In this document: in pieces, positions 47,322-55,177 of the stretch
Layout of the letters: the number at the start of each line of letters is the position of its first letter
How positions within the stretch are numbered: the first letter of the stretch is position 1
Origin: JBEKIK01 sp963838495
GTDB taxonomy: Bacteria > Planctomycetota > Planctomycetia > Pirellulales > Thermoguttaceae
Assembly (NCBI GenBank): GCA_963838495.1
Contig: CAWIRC010000002.1
Coordinates: 682,001 to 746,000, forward strand
Length of the DNA: 64,000 bases
Reading direction: 5' to 3'
Notes under the pieces: generated by a model
What the model was told of the DNA's origin: nothing
The model's input: the letters and a program-made list of their open reading frames with translations, nothing else
Database searches by the model: none
Translations under genes and position numbers: made by a program

Positions 47322-47543
47322 ATGAATGAGCGAATTGTCATTGATCCGAAAATATGTCATGGCAAGCCGATAATCCGAGGCACTCGCGTACCTGTTGCGC
47401 GGATTGTTGGATATCTGGCCGGAGGCATGAGTTTCGAGGATACGGAAAGAGATTTCGACCTCTCGCCGGAAGACGTCCGCGCGGCACTCGACTACGCGGC
47501 GGAATTAGTTAACTTGGAACAACATCATCCTCTGCCTACTTGA
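47322..47543 (+). CDS. DUF433 family antitoxin
   Basis: A 73-residue protein with the DUF433 pattern: RIVIDPKICHGKPIIRGTRV followed by IVGYLAGGMSFEDTERDFDL and SPEDVRAALDYAAELV. The second half is helix-turn-helix-like, so it may repress its own promoter. It is nine bases before a DUF5615-type toxin, the usual partner. AT content is intermediate. Confidence 0.93.
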   Translation: MNERIVIDPKICHGKPIIRGTRVPVARIVGYLAGGMSFEDTERDFDLSPEDVRAALDYAAELVNLEQHHPLPT

Positions 47544-47552
47544 GCAACGACG

Positions 47553-47938
47553 ATGGAATTCCTTGTCGATGCCGATTTGCCGCGGCCCACGGCGGAAGTC
47601 ATCCGCTTAAACGGACATAGTGCCCGCGATGTGCGCGATGTAGGTCTTGGCACGCTCCCGACGAAAAAATTGCCGCCTACGCCAAGACAAACGGACTATG
47701 TTTGCTTACCGGCGATTTCGACTTCGCAGATATCCGAGACTATCCGCCCCAGGATTATGCCGGAATAGTCGTTTTGGGCCTGCCCGAAAAAGTTGACCGC
47801 GAGTTCATTCTGCGGCTTGTTGTTGCATTTCTCAACTATCCTGAAATAATCTCGCAATTTCCCGGACATCTGGCTATAGTCGAACCTGGCCGAATACGAC
47901 TACGACCTACATTAGGGGTTTCACATGAAAAAAGCTAA
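47553..47938 (+). CDS. DUF5615 PIN-like toxin, one frameshift
   Basis: The first frame starts MEFLVDADLPRPTAEVIRLN and HSARDVRDVGLGTLP. A base is missing near 47658; restoring it gives DEKIAAYAKTNGLCLLTGDF, which joins the second frame (DFADIRDYPPQDYAGIVVLG). Conserved acidic residues (DADLP, TGDFDF) fit PIN-like ribonucleases. It would be held inactive by the DUF433 partner. Its 3' end overlaps the start of the TIR gene by 14 bases and supplies its ribosome-binding site (AGGGG), so translation of the two is coupled if the frameshift is an error. Confidence 0.87.
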
Positions 47939-48728
47939 TAAAGAAAAATCAATAGAGAGACTCCAAGTAGCTTTGAATAAAATTGAGCCACTCATGCATC
48001 AAAAATATGATTCACAAAATTTTAATAAATGGCAAAGGGATACACATATTACTATTGAGAAAATATTTGGTAGGAATTCTCGTAACGCTAGAGACTTCAG
48101 CAATATCATTTACTCACCCCTGATATACTACGCAAACACCCCTGATCATGTTTTTCAAGAATCATATATCGATGGATTGAGATCCGCGCAGACAATTCTT
48201 CAATCGATGATTGATGAAATTAAAGAGTATTGGGACGAGAATGTGGTTTCGAATCAAATTGATCCTATTCCCACCAAGATTAAGACTACAAACATATTCA
48301 TTATCCATGGCCATGACCATAGTACAAAAAACATATTGGCTAGATTCATAACAAAACTTGGATTAAATCCAATAATTCTCCATGAAAAGGCAAATCTGGG
48401 CCGCACTATTATTGAGAAATTTGAAGATCACGCAATAAATGTTTCATATGCAATTGCCCTGCTCACTCCAGATGACTACGGAGCAGCAAAAGGAAGAGCT
48501 GCTCTACATGATCGAGCAAGACAGAATGTTGTATTTGAATTTGGCTATTTTATTGGGAAATTGGGACGTGAACACGTGTGCGGTATCACAAAAGGAGACA
48601 TAGAAATCCCAACTGATTTATCTGGCGTTATTTATATACGTTTAGATGATAGAGGAGCATGGAAAGCAGAGGTTGTCAAAGAATTGAGGGGCGTAGGAAT
48701 TAATATTGATGCCAATCTAACGTTCTAG
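47925..48728 (+). CDS. TIR-like effector (PF10137-type) in an AT-rich gene
   Basis: A 267-residue protein. Residues 1-120 form an unassigned helical region. From residue 123, NIFIIHGHD (124-131) opens a TIR-like nucleotide-binding domain of the CAP12/Pycsar-effector type, with ILHEKANLGRTIIEKFE at 151-167, ALLTPDDYGA at 178-187, and RARQNVVFEFGYFIGKLGR at 197-215, where Glu205 is the likely catalytic residue. Such domains usually degrade NAD+ in anti-phage responses. No cyclase or sensor adjoins; instead the gene is coupled to the DUF433-DUF5615 pair. AT content is much higher than in neighbours. Confidence 0.87.
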   Translation: MKKANKEKSIERLQVALNKIEPLMHQKYDSQNFNKWQRDTHITIEKIFGRNSRNARDFSNIIYSPLIYYANTPDHVFQESYIDGLRSAQTILQSMIDEIKEYWDENVVSNQIDPIPTKIKTTNIFIIHGHDHSTKNILARFITKLGLNPIILHEKANLGRTIIEKFEDHAINVSYAIALLTPDDYGAAKGRAALHDRARQNVVFEFGYFIGKLGREHVCGITKGDIEIPTDLSGVIYIRLDDRGAWKAEVVKELRGVGINIDANLTF

Positions 48729-48848
48729 AATTTCGATTTTATGATTTCCAGAGATATGTAATGCTTTTCCTTTCAATTGCATACAGGACCCTCTTGCTGC
48801 AAGTATAATTTGAAAACTGATGATCCAATCTTCACTTTGAATTCCACT

Positions 48849-49168
48849 CTATTTTATGGTGTTCCACATTTTCTCGTTCTCCGGAAACAGCGGCGCGTAT
48901 TTCACGCTGTAGCGTTGCTCGGCCATCCAGTCTTTCACCGTTTCGGCCCAGCGGGCGTAATGGGCCGTGGCCTTGTGGGCCTTGGCCCCGGCATCGTCGC
49001 GATAAACTTCGTAAAGCATGAACCGGTCGGGTCGTCGGCCTGATGGAGCACGTCAAACCGCAAATTGCCCGGTTCCCGGATCGTATTTCGGGCGTTTTCC
49101 AAACTTGCGGCGATAAACGCCTCGCGATTTTCCGGCTTAACATGCACGTGGACGCAGGCGATGATCAT
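48849..49168 (-). CDS. ABM-domain (YgiN-like) protein, one frameshift
   Basis: The start at 49168 reads MIIACVHVHVKPENREAFIA and NTIREPGNLRFDVLHQADDP, an antibiotic-biosynthesis-monooxygenase (ABM) fold. Near 49023 the frame changes; the next frame continues RFMLYEVYRDDAGAKAHKAT and YARWAETVKDWMAEQRYSVK, ending MWNTIK at 48849. The total of about 106 residues is normal for the family. YgiN-type proteins are dimeric quinol or small-molecule oxidoreductases; the substrate here is unknown. Confidence 0.86.
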
Positions 49169-49226
49169 GATAATGGCTCCATAAAATGTTTTTTGTTTTC
49201 GGTTGTCGGTTTACAGTTTTGCGACA

Positions 49227-49487
49227 TTTTAGCCATTTGCAGTGCATTAGAATTATCAGGCCCGGAGGGCCGGGTTAGTGTAGCCAGGGGCGACAGCCCC
49301 TGGGACAGGGCATTCTTTATAACAACTGCGAAAGCCCCGGAGGGGCGACATCTGATCTTTTCCGCGCGTCCGATGTCGCCCCTGCGGGGCTAGTGCGGAT
49401 ATTTCAACCTTTCCCCAGGGACTTACGCCCCTGGCTACAATACGTCGCCGCTTCGCGGCTAAAATGCATCACTGCACATGGCTAAAA
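49227..49487. mobile_element. MITE-like element with terminal inverted repeats and internal palindromes
   Basis: TTTTAGCCATTTGCAGTGCA (49227-49246) and TGCATCACTGCACATGGCTA followed by AAA (to 49487) are terminal inverted repeats of about 22 bases. Between them lie GCCCGGAGGGCCGGG, CCAGGGGCGACAGCCCCTGG, GCCCCGGAGGGGCGACATC mirrored by GATGTCGCCCCTGCGGGGC, and CCAGGGACTTACGCCCCTGG. There is no transposase. It fills most of the gap between the ABM and DUF1559 genes. Confidence 0.62.
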
Positions 49488-49510
49488 AGTAACACAGTTT
49501 TCAGTTCTTG

Positions 49511-50527
49511 TTATTCCTCTTGGACGGCGGCCGGCTTTTTTCTCCTCCGCGGCCGGAATGCGAGTGCGGAGACCGAAATGGCGAATATTACTGTATTGAT
49601 TATCTTAGACCATTCGGCAAAAGAGGGCAGATCAATATAATTCGGGTCGTAAAGCGGGCCTTTATCCCGGTTGATGTCCACCCATTCTCCGCTGTGTCGG
49701 GTAAGCATGGCCTTGGAATTCTCGCTCAAAAAATTCGACGAAATGCTTTTCGCATTGCCGTTGACAAAGGCCACGTTGGACCAGCCGGCCCATTTGTATC
49801 GCAGCCCTCCCTTGCGCTTATGCGCGGCAAACAAGTCCGGATCGGTGGAAGGATCGTCTTTGCAAACCTGCTTAAAGCTTAGATTGCGCGGTTCCATCCA
49901 ATTCACGTCCGAATCGGCCCTTTCAACCAGCAAGATGGTTTGCGACGACCTGCCAAATATATCGAACTTGGAAATTGACTTCCCGCCCGGCCACACCGTT
50001 TCCGGCCCCACCACGGCCAGGTAGTTTGTCGTGGCCTTGCCGCTTGCGTCACTGGGGCAATGAAAAACGCCGGGCATTTTCGGCATGAGCTTGCTGTTGT
50101 TCGGCCCGTTCCAAGGCTCCTTGAAATTGTAGGCGTCAAAAAGATCCTTTCGATCCAGATACGGCAGGATCAGCACCCGCCAACTGTGCCAGGGTTTGCC
50201 GTCCGGGCCGGCCACGTACGCCGGCGGAAAAGAGCCGTTCTTAATTTCATATTCATGAATCGCCGCTGCGATTTGTTTAAGATTATTCAAGCAACCTTCC
50301 ACTCCCGTTGCGGCAATTCTGGGCTTTAATGCAAGAAATAATACCAATGCAACAAGAAAAACCAAGCCAACGGCCAAACCGGCGCTGCCCATCAATCTCG
50401 TCTTTTGAATGCAAGCCGCCAAAAAGATGCACGCCAGGGCAACGGCGATTCCCCACGGCCCAAAGGCGCCGATGGCCGCGGCCACTGCGATAAACGAGAT
50501 CATCAATGATTGCAGCGTGAATTGCAT
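49511..50527 (-). CDS. DUF1559-type (planctomycete pilin-like) protein
   Basis: A 338-residue protein with two or three N-terminal hydrophobic helices (FIAVAAAIGAFGPWGIAVAL and GSAGLAVGLVFLVALVLFLA). The DUF1559 signature follows: CLNNLKQIAAAIHEYEIKNG, SFPPAYVAGPDGKPWHSWRV, ILPYLDRKDLFDAYNFKEPW and CPSDASGKATTNYLAVVGP. A last helix (NTVIFAISVSALAFRPRRRK) is at the C-terminus. In contrast with the usual family form, there is no prepilin cleavage signal at the start. DUF1559 proteins are highly expanded in Planctomycetes and are probably surface or pilus-related. It is last in the 54.0-49.5 kb operon. Confidence 0.88.
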   Translation of the reverse strand: MQFTLQSLMISFIAVAAAIGAFGPWGIAVALACIFLAACIQKTRLMGSAGLAVGLVFLVALVLFLALKPRIAATGVEGCLNNLKQIAAAIHEYEIKNGSFPPAYVAGPDGKPWHSWRVLILPYLDRKDLFDAYNFKEPWNGPNNSKLMPKMPGVFHCPSDASGKATTNYLAVVGPETVWPGGKSISKFDIFGRSSQTILLVERADSDVNWMEPRNLSFKQVCKDDPSTDPDLFAAHKRKGGLRYKWAGWSNVAFVNGNAKSISSNFLSENSKAMLTRHSGEWVDINRDKGPLYDPNYIDLPSFAEWSKIINTVIFAISVSALAFRPRRRKKPAAVQEE

Positions 50528-50606
50528 GAGGAGTTTTCAATTATCAGTTTTCAGTTGTCAGTAATCGGTATTCATCACTCCGACCTCCAGCCTCCAGCCT
50601 CCAGCC

Positions 50607-50683
50607 TCTGCTTTCATCCCTCATCTCTAATCTCTAATCTCCAATCTCTAATCTCCAATCTCTAATCTCTAATCTCCAATTCC
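50607..50683. repeat. TCTAATC/TCCAATC heptamer array
   Basis: About ten tandem 7-bp units (CTCTAAT and CTCCAAT) precede the NPCBM gene stop. A similar array is at 45873-45912. There is no coding content. Confidence 0.8.
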
Positions 50684-51931
50684 TTACTTTACCAGCCTCG
50701 CACTGAGCCAATCGGCGCGATCCAGCACGTCGGCCCGATCGGCGTAGTCCACGACCAGGTCGAGTTGCCTTGCCTCGCCCAGATCGACGTTTATCGGCAC
50801 GGGCTTCATGCCGCCGCGGATGGTTTCGCTGGTGAATTTCTCCTCGCCGTCGACAAACACGCGAAATCGCACGCTGCCTCCGCCGCCCGCCGTATCGTCA
50901 ACGGCCAACTCGGCCTGAAAACGCTTATATGGCTGATCCAAGTTGTAAGCCAAGCAGGCCGCGCTGTGCATGCCGATGCCCTTAAGATATAAAACCCCGC
51001 CGGCGCGGAGCCGTGTGCCCGTAACGCTCCGGTCCAGGCGGTAGGGCCAGGTCAGGTCTAGATAAGGCACAAATCTGTACTCGCCGGGCTTAAGATCGGA
51101 AAGATAAACCGCCCGGCCGGAAATGGGCTGAAGAAAAACCAGGCGCCTAGGCGCGGCCGTCCACGTCTGTCCGAAAACCGTAAGCTGCAAGGCCGAAGAA
51201 TCCATACGCACGCTTGTCGCCCTTACCAGGCTGCCGTCGCTAAAACCCAACCATGCCCAGGCATCATCCCCGGACGTCTTGCCCCTCAGCGCCGGATTGA
51301 AAACGATCGTCGCCACGCGATCTAGTTCCACCTCCACCTCCCCGGCGTTGGTCTTCAGCCGCACGGAGTCCTCTCCGATCTTTTCCAGAAGTCCGGACAG
51401 TTCGTCGCCGTTGTCCAGCAACATCCGGTCCGACTCGCCTTCCGCCCGGGCGATCCGATCGACAAGCGCATCGCGGTCTTTCCAGGCCGGGGGTAGCCGG
51501 AAAACTACGCCTGCCAGCCGGTCCCAGGGGATTTTCACCCGCCCGAAAAGTTCCGAATCGGCCGCCATGATTTCTTTATCCGAGGCCAGCACGTCGGCCG
51601 CCAATAGACCGCCGTCGGCCAGGACCAGGACCGGGGCCCGCTTCACTTCCGGACATGCGCCCCAGGCCGCCAAATCGCCGAGAAACAGCTCCCGTCTTTG
51701 GCCGGCGCCTTGGAATGCGATCCGCCCGTTGGCATCGATCGACGTCAAGTCCCCGGAAAACGCCCGGCCGTCAACTGGCACAACCACGGGGGCGGCGGCA
51801 TATGAAAATCTCGCCGAAAGTAAAGATAAAATCAATAATAAGAAAACGACTGCAAATTGCAAATTGCAAATTGCAAACTGCAAATTGCGGGCATTGTTTG
51901 GTTTTCCATTTAGCATACCGGGTAATTTCAT
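50684..51931 (-). CDS. NPCBM/NEW2-domain exported protein
   Basis: A 415-residue protein. The signal peptide begins with a heptamer-encoded stretch (NLQFAICNLQFA) and then VVFLLLILSLLSARFSYAAA. A beta-rich middle part follows. The C-terminal 140 residues are an NPCBM module: YLDLTWPYRLDRSVTGTRLR, GGVLYLKGIGMHSAACLAYN, FQAELAVDDTAGGGGSVRF, and RQLDLVVDYADRADVLDRAD. NPCBM domains bind carbohydrate in glycoside-hydrolase partners. It lies between the DUF1559 and prenyltransferase-like genes on the same strand. Confidence 0.88.
   Translation of the reverse strand: MKLPGMLNGKPNNARNLQFAICNLQFAVVFLLLILSLLSARFSYAAAPVVVPVDGRAFSGDLTSIDANGRIAFQGAGQRRELFLGDLAAWGACPEVKRAPVLVLADGGLLAADVLASDKEIMAADSELFGRVKIPWDRLAGVVFRLPPAWKDRDALVDRIARAEGESDRMLLDNGDELSGLLEKIGEDSVRLKTNAGEVEVELDRVATIVFNPALRGKTSGDDAWAWLGFSDGSLVRATSVRMDSSALQLTVFGQTWTAAPRRLVFLQPISGRAVYLSDLKPGEYRFVPYLDLTWPYRLDRSVTGTRLRAGGVLYLKGIGMHSAACLAYNLDQPYKRFQAELAVDDTAGGGGSVRFRVFVDGEEKFTSETIRGGMKPVPINVDLGEARQLDLVVDYADRADVLDRADWLSARLVK
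51850..51893. repeat. CAAATTG heptamer array within a signal-peptide coding region
   Basis: About six tandem AAATTGC units are read on the minus strand as NLQFAICNLQFA. The same array and the same peptide occur at 53991-54026 in the next exported protein. Confidence 0.85.
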
Positions 51932-51963
51932 ATTCTTCGATTTGCTAAAAATGTCGTATTTAT

Positions 51964-52021
51964 CGTCGGAGCCGGGCCGTATCGGCCCGGAATTGCCGGG
52001 GCGACACGCCCCGGCTCTGAT
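51964..52021. repeat. Pair of GC palindromes between NPCBM and prenyltransferase-like genes
   Basis: GCCGGGCCGTATCGGCCCGG (about 51970-51989) and GCCGGGGCGACACGCCCCGG (about 51994-52013) stand in tandem. The first resembles the palindrome at 35869-35888. They could form stem-loops in the operon transcript. Confidence 0.75.
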
Positions 52022-52063
52022 TCGCTTGACGACATTGTTTTCCTGAGATTCTATAAATGATTT

Positions 52064-53197
52064 TTACCGCTGGAAAATCGGCAAATAATTGTTCGGTATT
52101 TGCAAAACTATGCAAGCCATCGCCGTGGCGCACTCGTTTCCCTCGGCCGGGGCGATCCAGGAACCGTCTTCCTGTTGTTTGGCCACAAGGTCGTCGCGCA
52201 CCGCGGGGAACCAGCGGGCAAAACGTTTTCCACCCGCCTGCCACATGGCCTGCCCCGCGTAATAATGGGCGTAATAATAATAATTCTCCCGGCGCACGCC
52301 CCCTTCGGCCGGAATGAATTCCATCAGGTAATCCAGGCCCTTGGCGATTTCCGGGCCCTCGTAAATTCCCGCGCTGTACAATGCCGCCACCGCCGCGGCC
52401 GAACGGGGAAACCCGCTCTCCCCGCCTTGGATCATGTACATGAACCCGCCGTCCGGGTTCTGGCTCCGCTTCACATAGCTGATCGATCGCTCGATCACCT
52501 CCCGCGACACAAAAATGCCCGCGTTCCTGGCCGCGCGCAAGGCCATCATCTGGCACGCGGTCACCGAAATGTCGGCGTCCGCGCGTTGGGGAAAATATCG
52601 CCAGCCGCCGTCGTTGTTTTGCGTGTTGGCGATCAGTTTCACGGCCTTGTCAAGGGCGTCTCGCAGCTCGGGGCGCGACGACATGCCCTGACATTCGGCC
52701 AGGAACATGGCGGCGAATCCGTGCCCATACATCGGCCCGTGCGTGGCCGTGTCCGGCCCGTTGAGGAATCCGCTGGGCTTGGCGTTGGCTAAAATGAAAT
52801 CTACGCACTTGCTTACCTGCTCGCCGTAAGGCCCGCGCCCGGGCGTGCTCCCGCCCGAGATGAACGCCATGCCGGCCAGCCCGCAAACCGCCACATTGCC
52901 CCGCCCAGGCCCGTTGCCCAGCGAGCCGTCATCATGCTGCCGCTCGGCCAGCCAGCGCAGGCCCTGGGCGATCGATTTTTCGGCCGCCGGAGTAATCCAC
53001 TTCGCCCCCGCCTTTTCCTGCTCGGGCTCTTGCCCCTCGGCGGTACATGCGGCAAAAATGAGAAAAAACACGCATACCACAGAAAAGAAACGGCCAACAG
53101 CGGGCAGCGGACAGCGGGTGGCGAGCGGCAAATCTAATGGACGGAATAGACGATATGGACTAGATGGACAAGGTGGTTTCATTGCTGCATTCACCAT
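52064..53197 (-). CDS. Prenyltransferase/squalene-oxidase-repeat exported protein
   Basis: A 377-residue protein with a signal peptide at about 35-55 (FFSVVCVFFLIFAACTAEGQ). The rest is an alpha/alpha-toroid with QW-like repeats: DDGSLGNGPGRGNVAVCGLA, DGGWRYFPQRADADISVTAC and DPDGGFMYMIQGG-like segments. No DxDD cyclase motif is visible, so it is probably a non-catalytic or alternative-substrate member. Planctomycetes often have such proteins in an operon with NPCBM and large coiled-coil proteins. The first 30 residues are low-complexity and the true start may be inside. Confidence 0.82.
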   Translation of the reverse strand: MVNAAMKPPCPSSPYRLFRPLDLPLATRCPLPAVGRFFSVVCVFFLIFAACTAEGQEPEQEKAGAKWITPAAEKSIAQGLRWLAERQHDDGSLGNGPGRGNVAVCGLAGMAFISGGSTPGRGPYGEQVSKCVDFILANAKPSGFLNGPDTATHGPMYGHGFAAMFLAECQGMSSRPELRDALDKAVKLIANTQNNDGGWRYFPQRADADISVTACQMMALRAARNAGIFVSREVIERSISYVKRSQNPDGGFMYMIQGGESGFPRSAAAVAALYSAGIYEGPEIAKGLDYLMEFIPAEGGVRRENYYYYAHYYAGQAMWQAGGKRFARWFPAVRDDLVAKQQEDGSWIAPAEGNECATAMACIVLQIPNNYLPIFQR

Positions 53198-53274
53198 TCG
53201 TCATTCTGCATTTTGCATTCTGCATTCTGCATTTTGCTTCCTGCATTCATCCTTCATCCCTCATCCTTCTCTCT

Positions 53275-54042
53275 TCACTCCCCGCTTTTTTTCTCGTTCG
53301 ATAAATCGCGGAAATAATCCTCGATGAGATCATGGTACTTGGGAATGAAATCCTCCATGGGCGATTGCAGCATCTGCTCGCGGACGTGCGCGGGCAACTC
53401 GCCCCACAGATTGTCGATCAGCGATCGCATTTCGTCCATGTCGGCCTTGTCCGCCTCCCCGCCGGGCTGCTTCGTGCCGCGCGCCCCGGCCGGCTTGTTG
53501 CCTGGTTTCTGACCGGCCTTGGCCCCGGGCTTGCTGCACGAAGCGGACGTTTTTCTCGCCGATTGTTTGGCATTGCAGGCGCCTGACGAACACTGCCCGG
53601 CCGACTTGCATGCCTGGTTGATCAGCAGATCCAAATCGGCGACGATCTGCTTTTGCAGGTTGAGCGTGGCCGGGCCCGCGTCTGATTGCGATATCCGCTC
53701 GTGGACTTGCGACATGTTTTGGGCGATGTTCAAGAGCGGATTATCGTTTTCTTTTTCGGCCGCAGCCCCCAGTTCCTGTCGCAGCCGCCGGTTCAGATCA
53801 TCACCCCCCTGCCCCGCCCCGGCTTGTGGTTTGTCTTTTTTCTCATCGGGACCGAATAGTTCCCGCTCGATCTGGCTTTTGGATTGGGCCTTGAGATTTT
53901 TAAGCAATTCGTCGTCGAGCGACCGCCCCGGCCGGGCCTGCGCCATGGCCGGCGCGGGAAAACACAATAAAAACAGCAATCCCGAAACGATTGCAAATTG
54001 CAAATTGCAAATTGCAAATTGTAAATTCCTGAAGCGTCTCAT
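53275..54042 (-). CDS. Exported protein of unknown function
   Basis: A 255-residue protein whose signal peptide begins NLQFAICNLQFA, encoded by the heptamer array at 53991-54026, then IVSGLLFLLCFPAPAMAQA. The mature part is charged (GRSLDDELLKNLKAQSKSQI) with a low-complexity Lys/Ala/Gly section and a conserved-looking C-terminus, SLIDNLWGELPAHVREQMLQ and MEDFIPKYHDLIEDYFRDLS. It heads the operon of prenyltransferase-like, NPCBM and DUF1559 genes. I do not recognise a named family. Confidence 0.75.
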   Translation of the reverse strand: MRRFRNLQFAICNLQFAIVSGLLFLLCFPAPAMAQARPGRSLDDELLKNLKAQSKSQIERELFGPDEKKDKPQAGAGQGGDDLNRRLRQELGAAAEKENDNPLLNIAQNMSQVHERISQSDAGPATLNLQKQIVADLDLLINQACKSAGQCSSGACNAKQSARKTSASCSKPGAKAGQKPGNKPAGARGTKQPGGEADKADMDEMRSLIDNLWGELPAHVREQMLQSPMEDFIPKYHDLIEDYFRDLSNEKKSGE

Positions 54043-54144
54043 AACGTTGCTCCGGCTATTGCCTTTGTCCGGTATTTATTATAACCGGGAAACCTGCCTT
54101 TAGAACCACCCGGCTCAGCGACCAAATATCATGTAAATAATTCA

Positions 54145-54244
54145 AGTTGGGGCGACAGTTGTACTGTCGCCCCCATTTTGCCGGCAGGGACGGGAGTACA
54201 ACTCCCGTCCCAACGTAATATTAACAATCTGAGACTCAATAAAT
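54145..54244. repeat. Dispersed double-hairpin repeat, copy C
   Basis: The unit has ACAGTTGTACTGT and GGGAGTACAACTCCC hairpins in the same order as copy A (1666-1764), with an AACAATCTGAGACTCAATAA tail that differs from copy A at one base. It lies between truA and the exported-protein operon. Confidence 0.88.
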
Positions 54245-54318
54245 ATCACGCAAAACGACGCAATTTCTTGCCCTGTTCAATTTGCAATTTGAAATTTGCA
54301 ATAATTATTCGCGAAGTC

Positions 54319-55068
54319 TCAGTAATCCACCTTGACCAGAAACAGGCCTTGCGGCGGCGCGGTTGGGCCGGCCAGGCGCCGGTCGGCCGCCCGCAGGACT
54401 TCGGCAGGCCACGTTTCGGATTTTGCACCCCGGCCTACCTCCACCAGCGTGCCCACTATCGCGCGGACCATGTTATACAAAAATCCGTCGGCTTCCACTT
54501 CGACGGTGATCCAATCCTGCTCATCCCCCCTGCCCCGCTCTACGGAAATTTCAAAAATCGTGCGCACTCTGTTTTTGGACCGTGAACCCGAGGCTTCGAA
54601 ACTGCTGAAATCGTGCCTGCCTGCAAGCGGGGCCGCGGCACGCTGCATGGACTCATGATCCAAGCGGCCTTGATTGAAATGCCAGCAATACCGGCGGCGG
54701 AATACGTCCCGCACCGGCCCGTCGTGAATCAGGTACCGGTAGCGCTTGCGCACGGCCTTGTGCGTGGGGTGAAAACCGTCCTGCGTCTCGGCGGCCTCGA
54801 GCACCGCGATGTCGCCGGGCAGGACGGCGTTTAACGCCCTTTGCAAAACCTCGGGCGCCAGCCTGGTCTCCAGTCGAACGCTCGCCACTTGCCCCAGCGC
54901 GTGCACGCCGGAGTCGGCCCGGCCGCTGGCAAGTATGCGCACATTCTGCCCGGTGACCTTGGCGATGGCGGCCTCGATGGTCTCCTGGACCGATCGCTGC
55001 CCGTTTTGGGCCTGCCACCCGGAATAATTCGTGCCGTCGTACGATACAAGGAGCTTGAATGTGCGCAT
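54319..55068 (-). CDS. truA: tRNA pseudouridine(38-40) synthase
   Basis: A 249-residue TruA. The catalytic aspartate is Asp52 in ILASGRADSGVHALGQVAS, with the N-terminal VSYDGTNYSGWQAQNGQRSV and later GRHDFSSFEASGSRSKNRVR and VEVEADGFLYNMVRAIVG. It converts uridines 38-40 of the anticodon arm to pseudouridine. It ends near a CAATTTG heptamer array and the double-hairpin repeat. Confidence 0.96.
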   Translation of the reverse strand: MRTFKLLVSYDGTNYSGWQAQNGQRSVQETIEAAIAKVTGQNVRILASGRADSGVHALGQVASVRLETRLAPEVLQRALNAVLPGDIAVLEAAETQDGFHPTHKAVRKRYRYLIHDGPVRDVFRRRYCWHFNQGRLDHESMQRAAAPLAGRHDFSSFEASGSRSKNRVRTIFEISVERGRGDEQDWITVEVEADGFLYNMVRAIVGTLVEVGRGAKSETWPAEVLRAADRRLAGPTAPPQGLFLVKVDY

Positions 55069-55107
55069 TGGTTTCAGCGATCGGCGATCAGCCTTGGATC
55101 GAGCCGG

Positions 55108-55138
55108 GCCCCCGGTGTGTTCACAGGGGGCTAAATAT
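55108..55138. repeat. CCCCGGTGTGTTCACAGGGGG palindrome, copy B
   Basis: CCCCCGGTGTGTTCACAGGG then GGCTAAATATTTG matches the unit at 5560-5590, including the AAATAT tail. It lies between asd and truA. Confidence 0.75.
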
Positions 55139-55177
55139 TTGCCGGGGGTAAATAATCAACGAAGGCAAAATGAGTTT

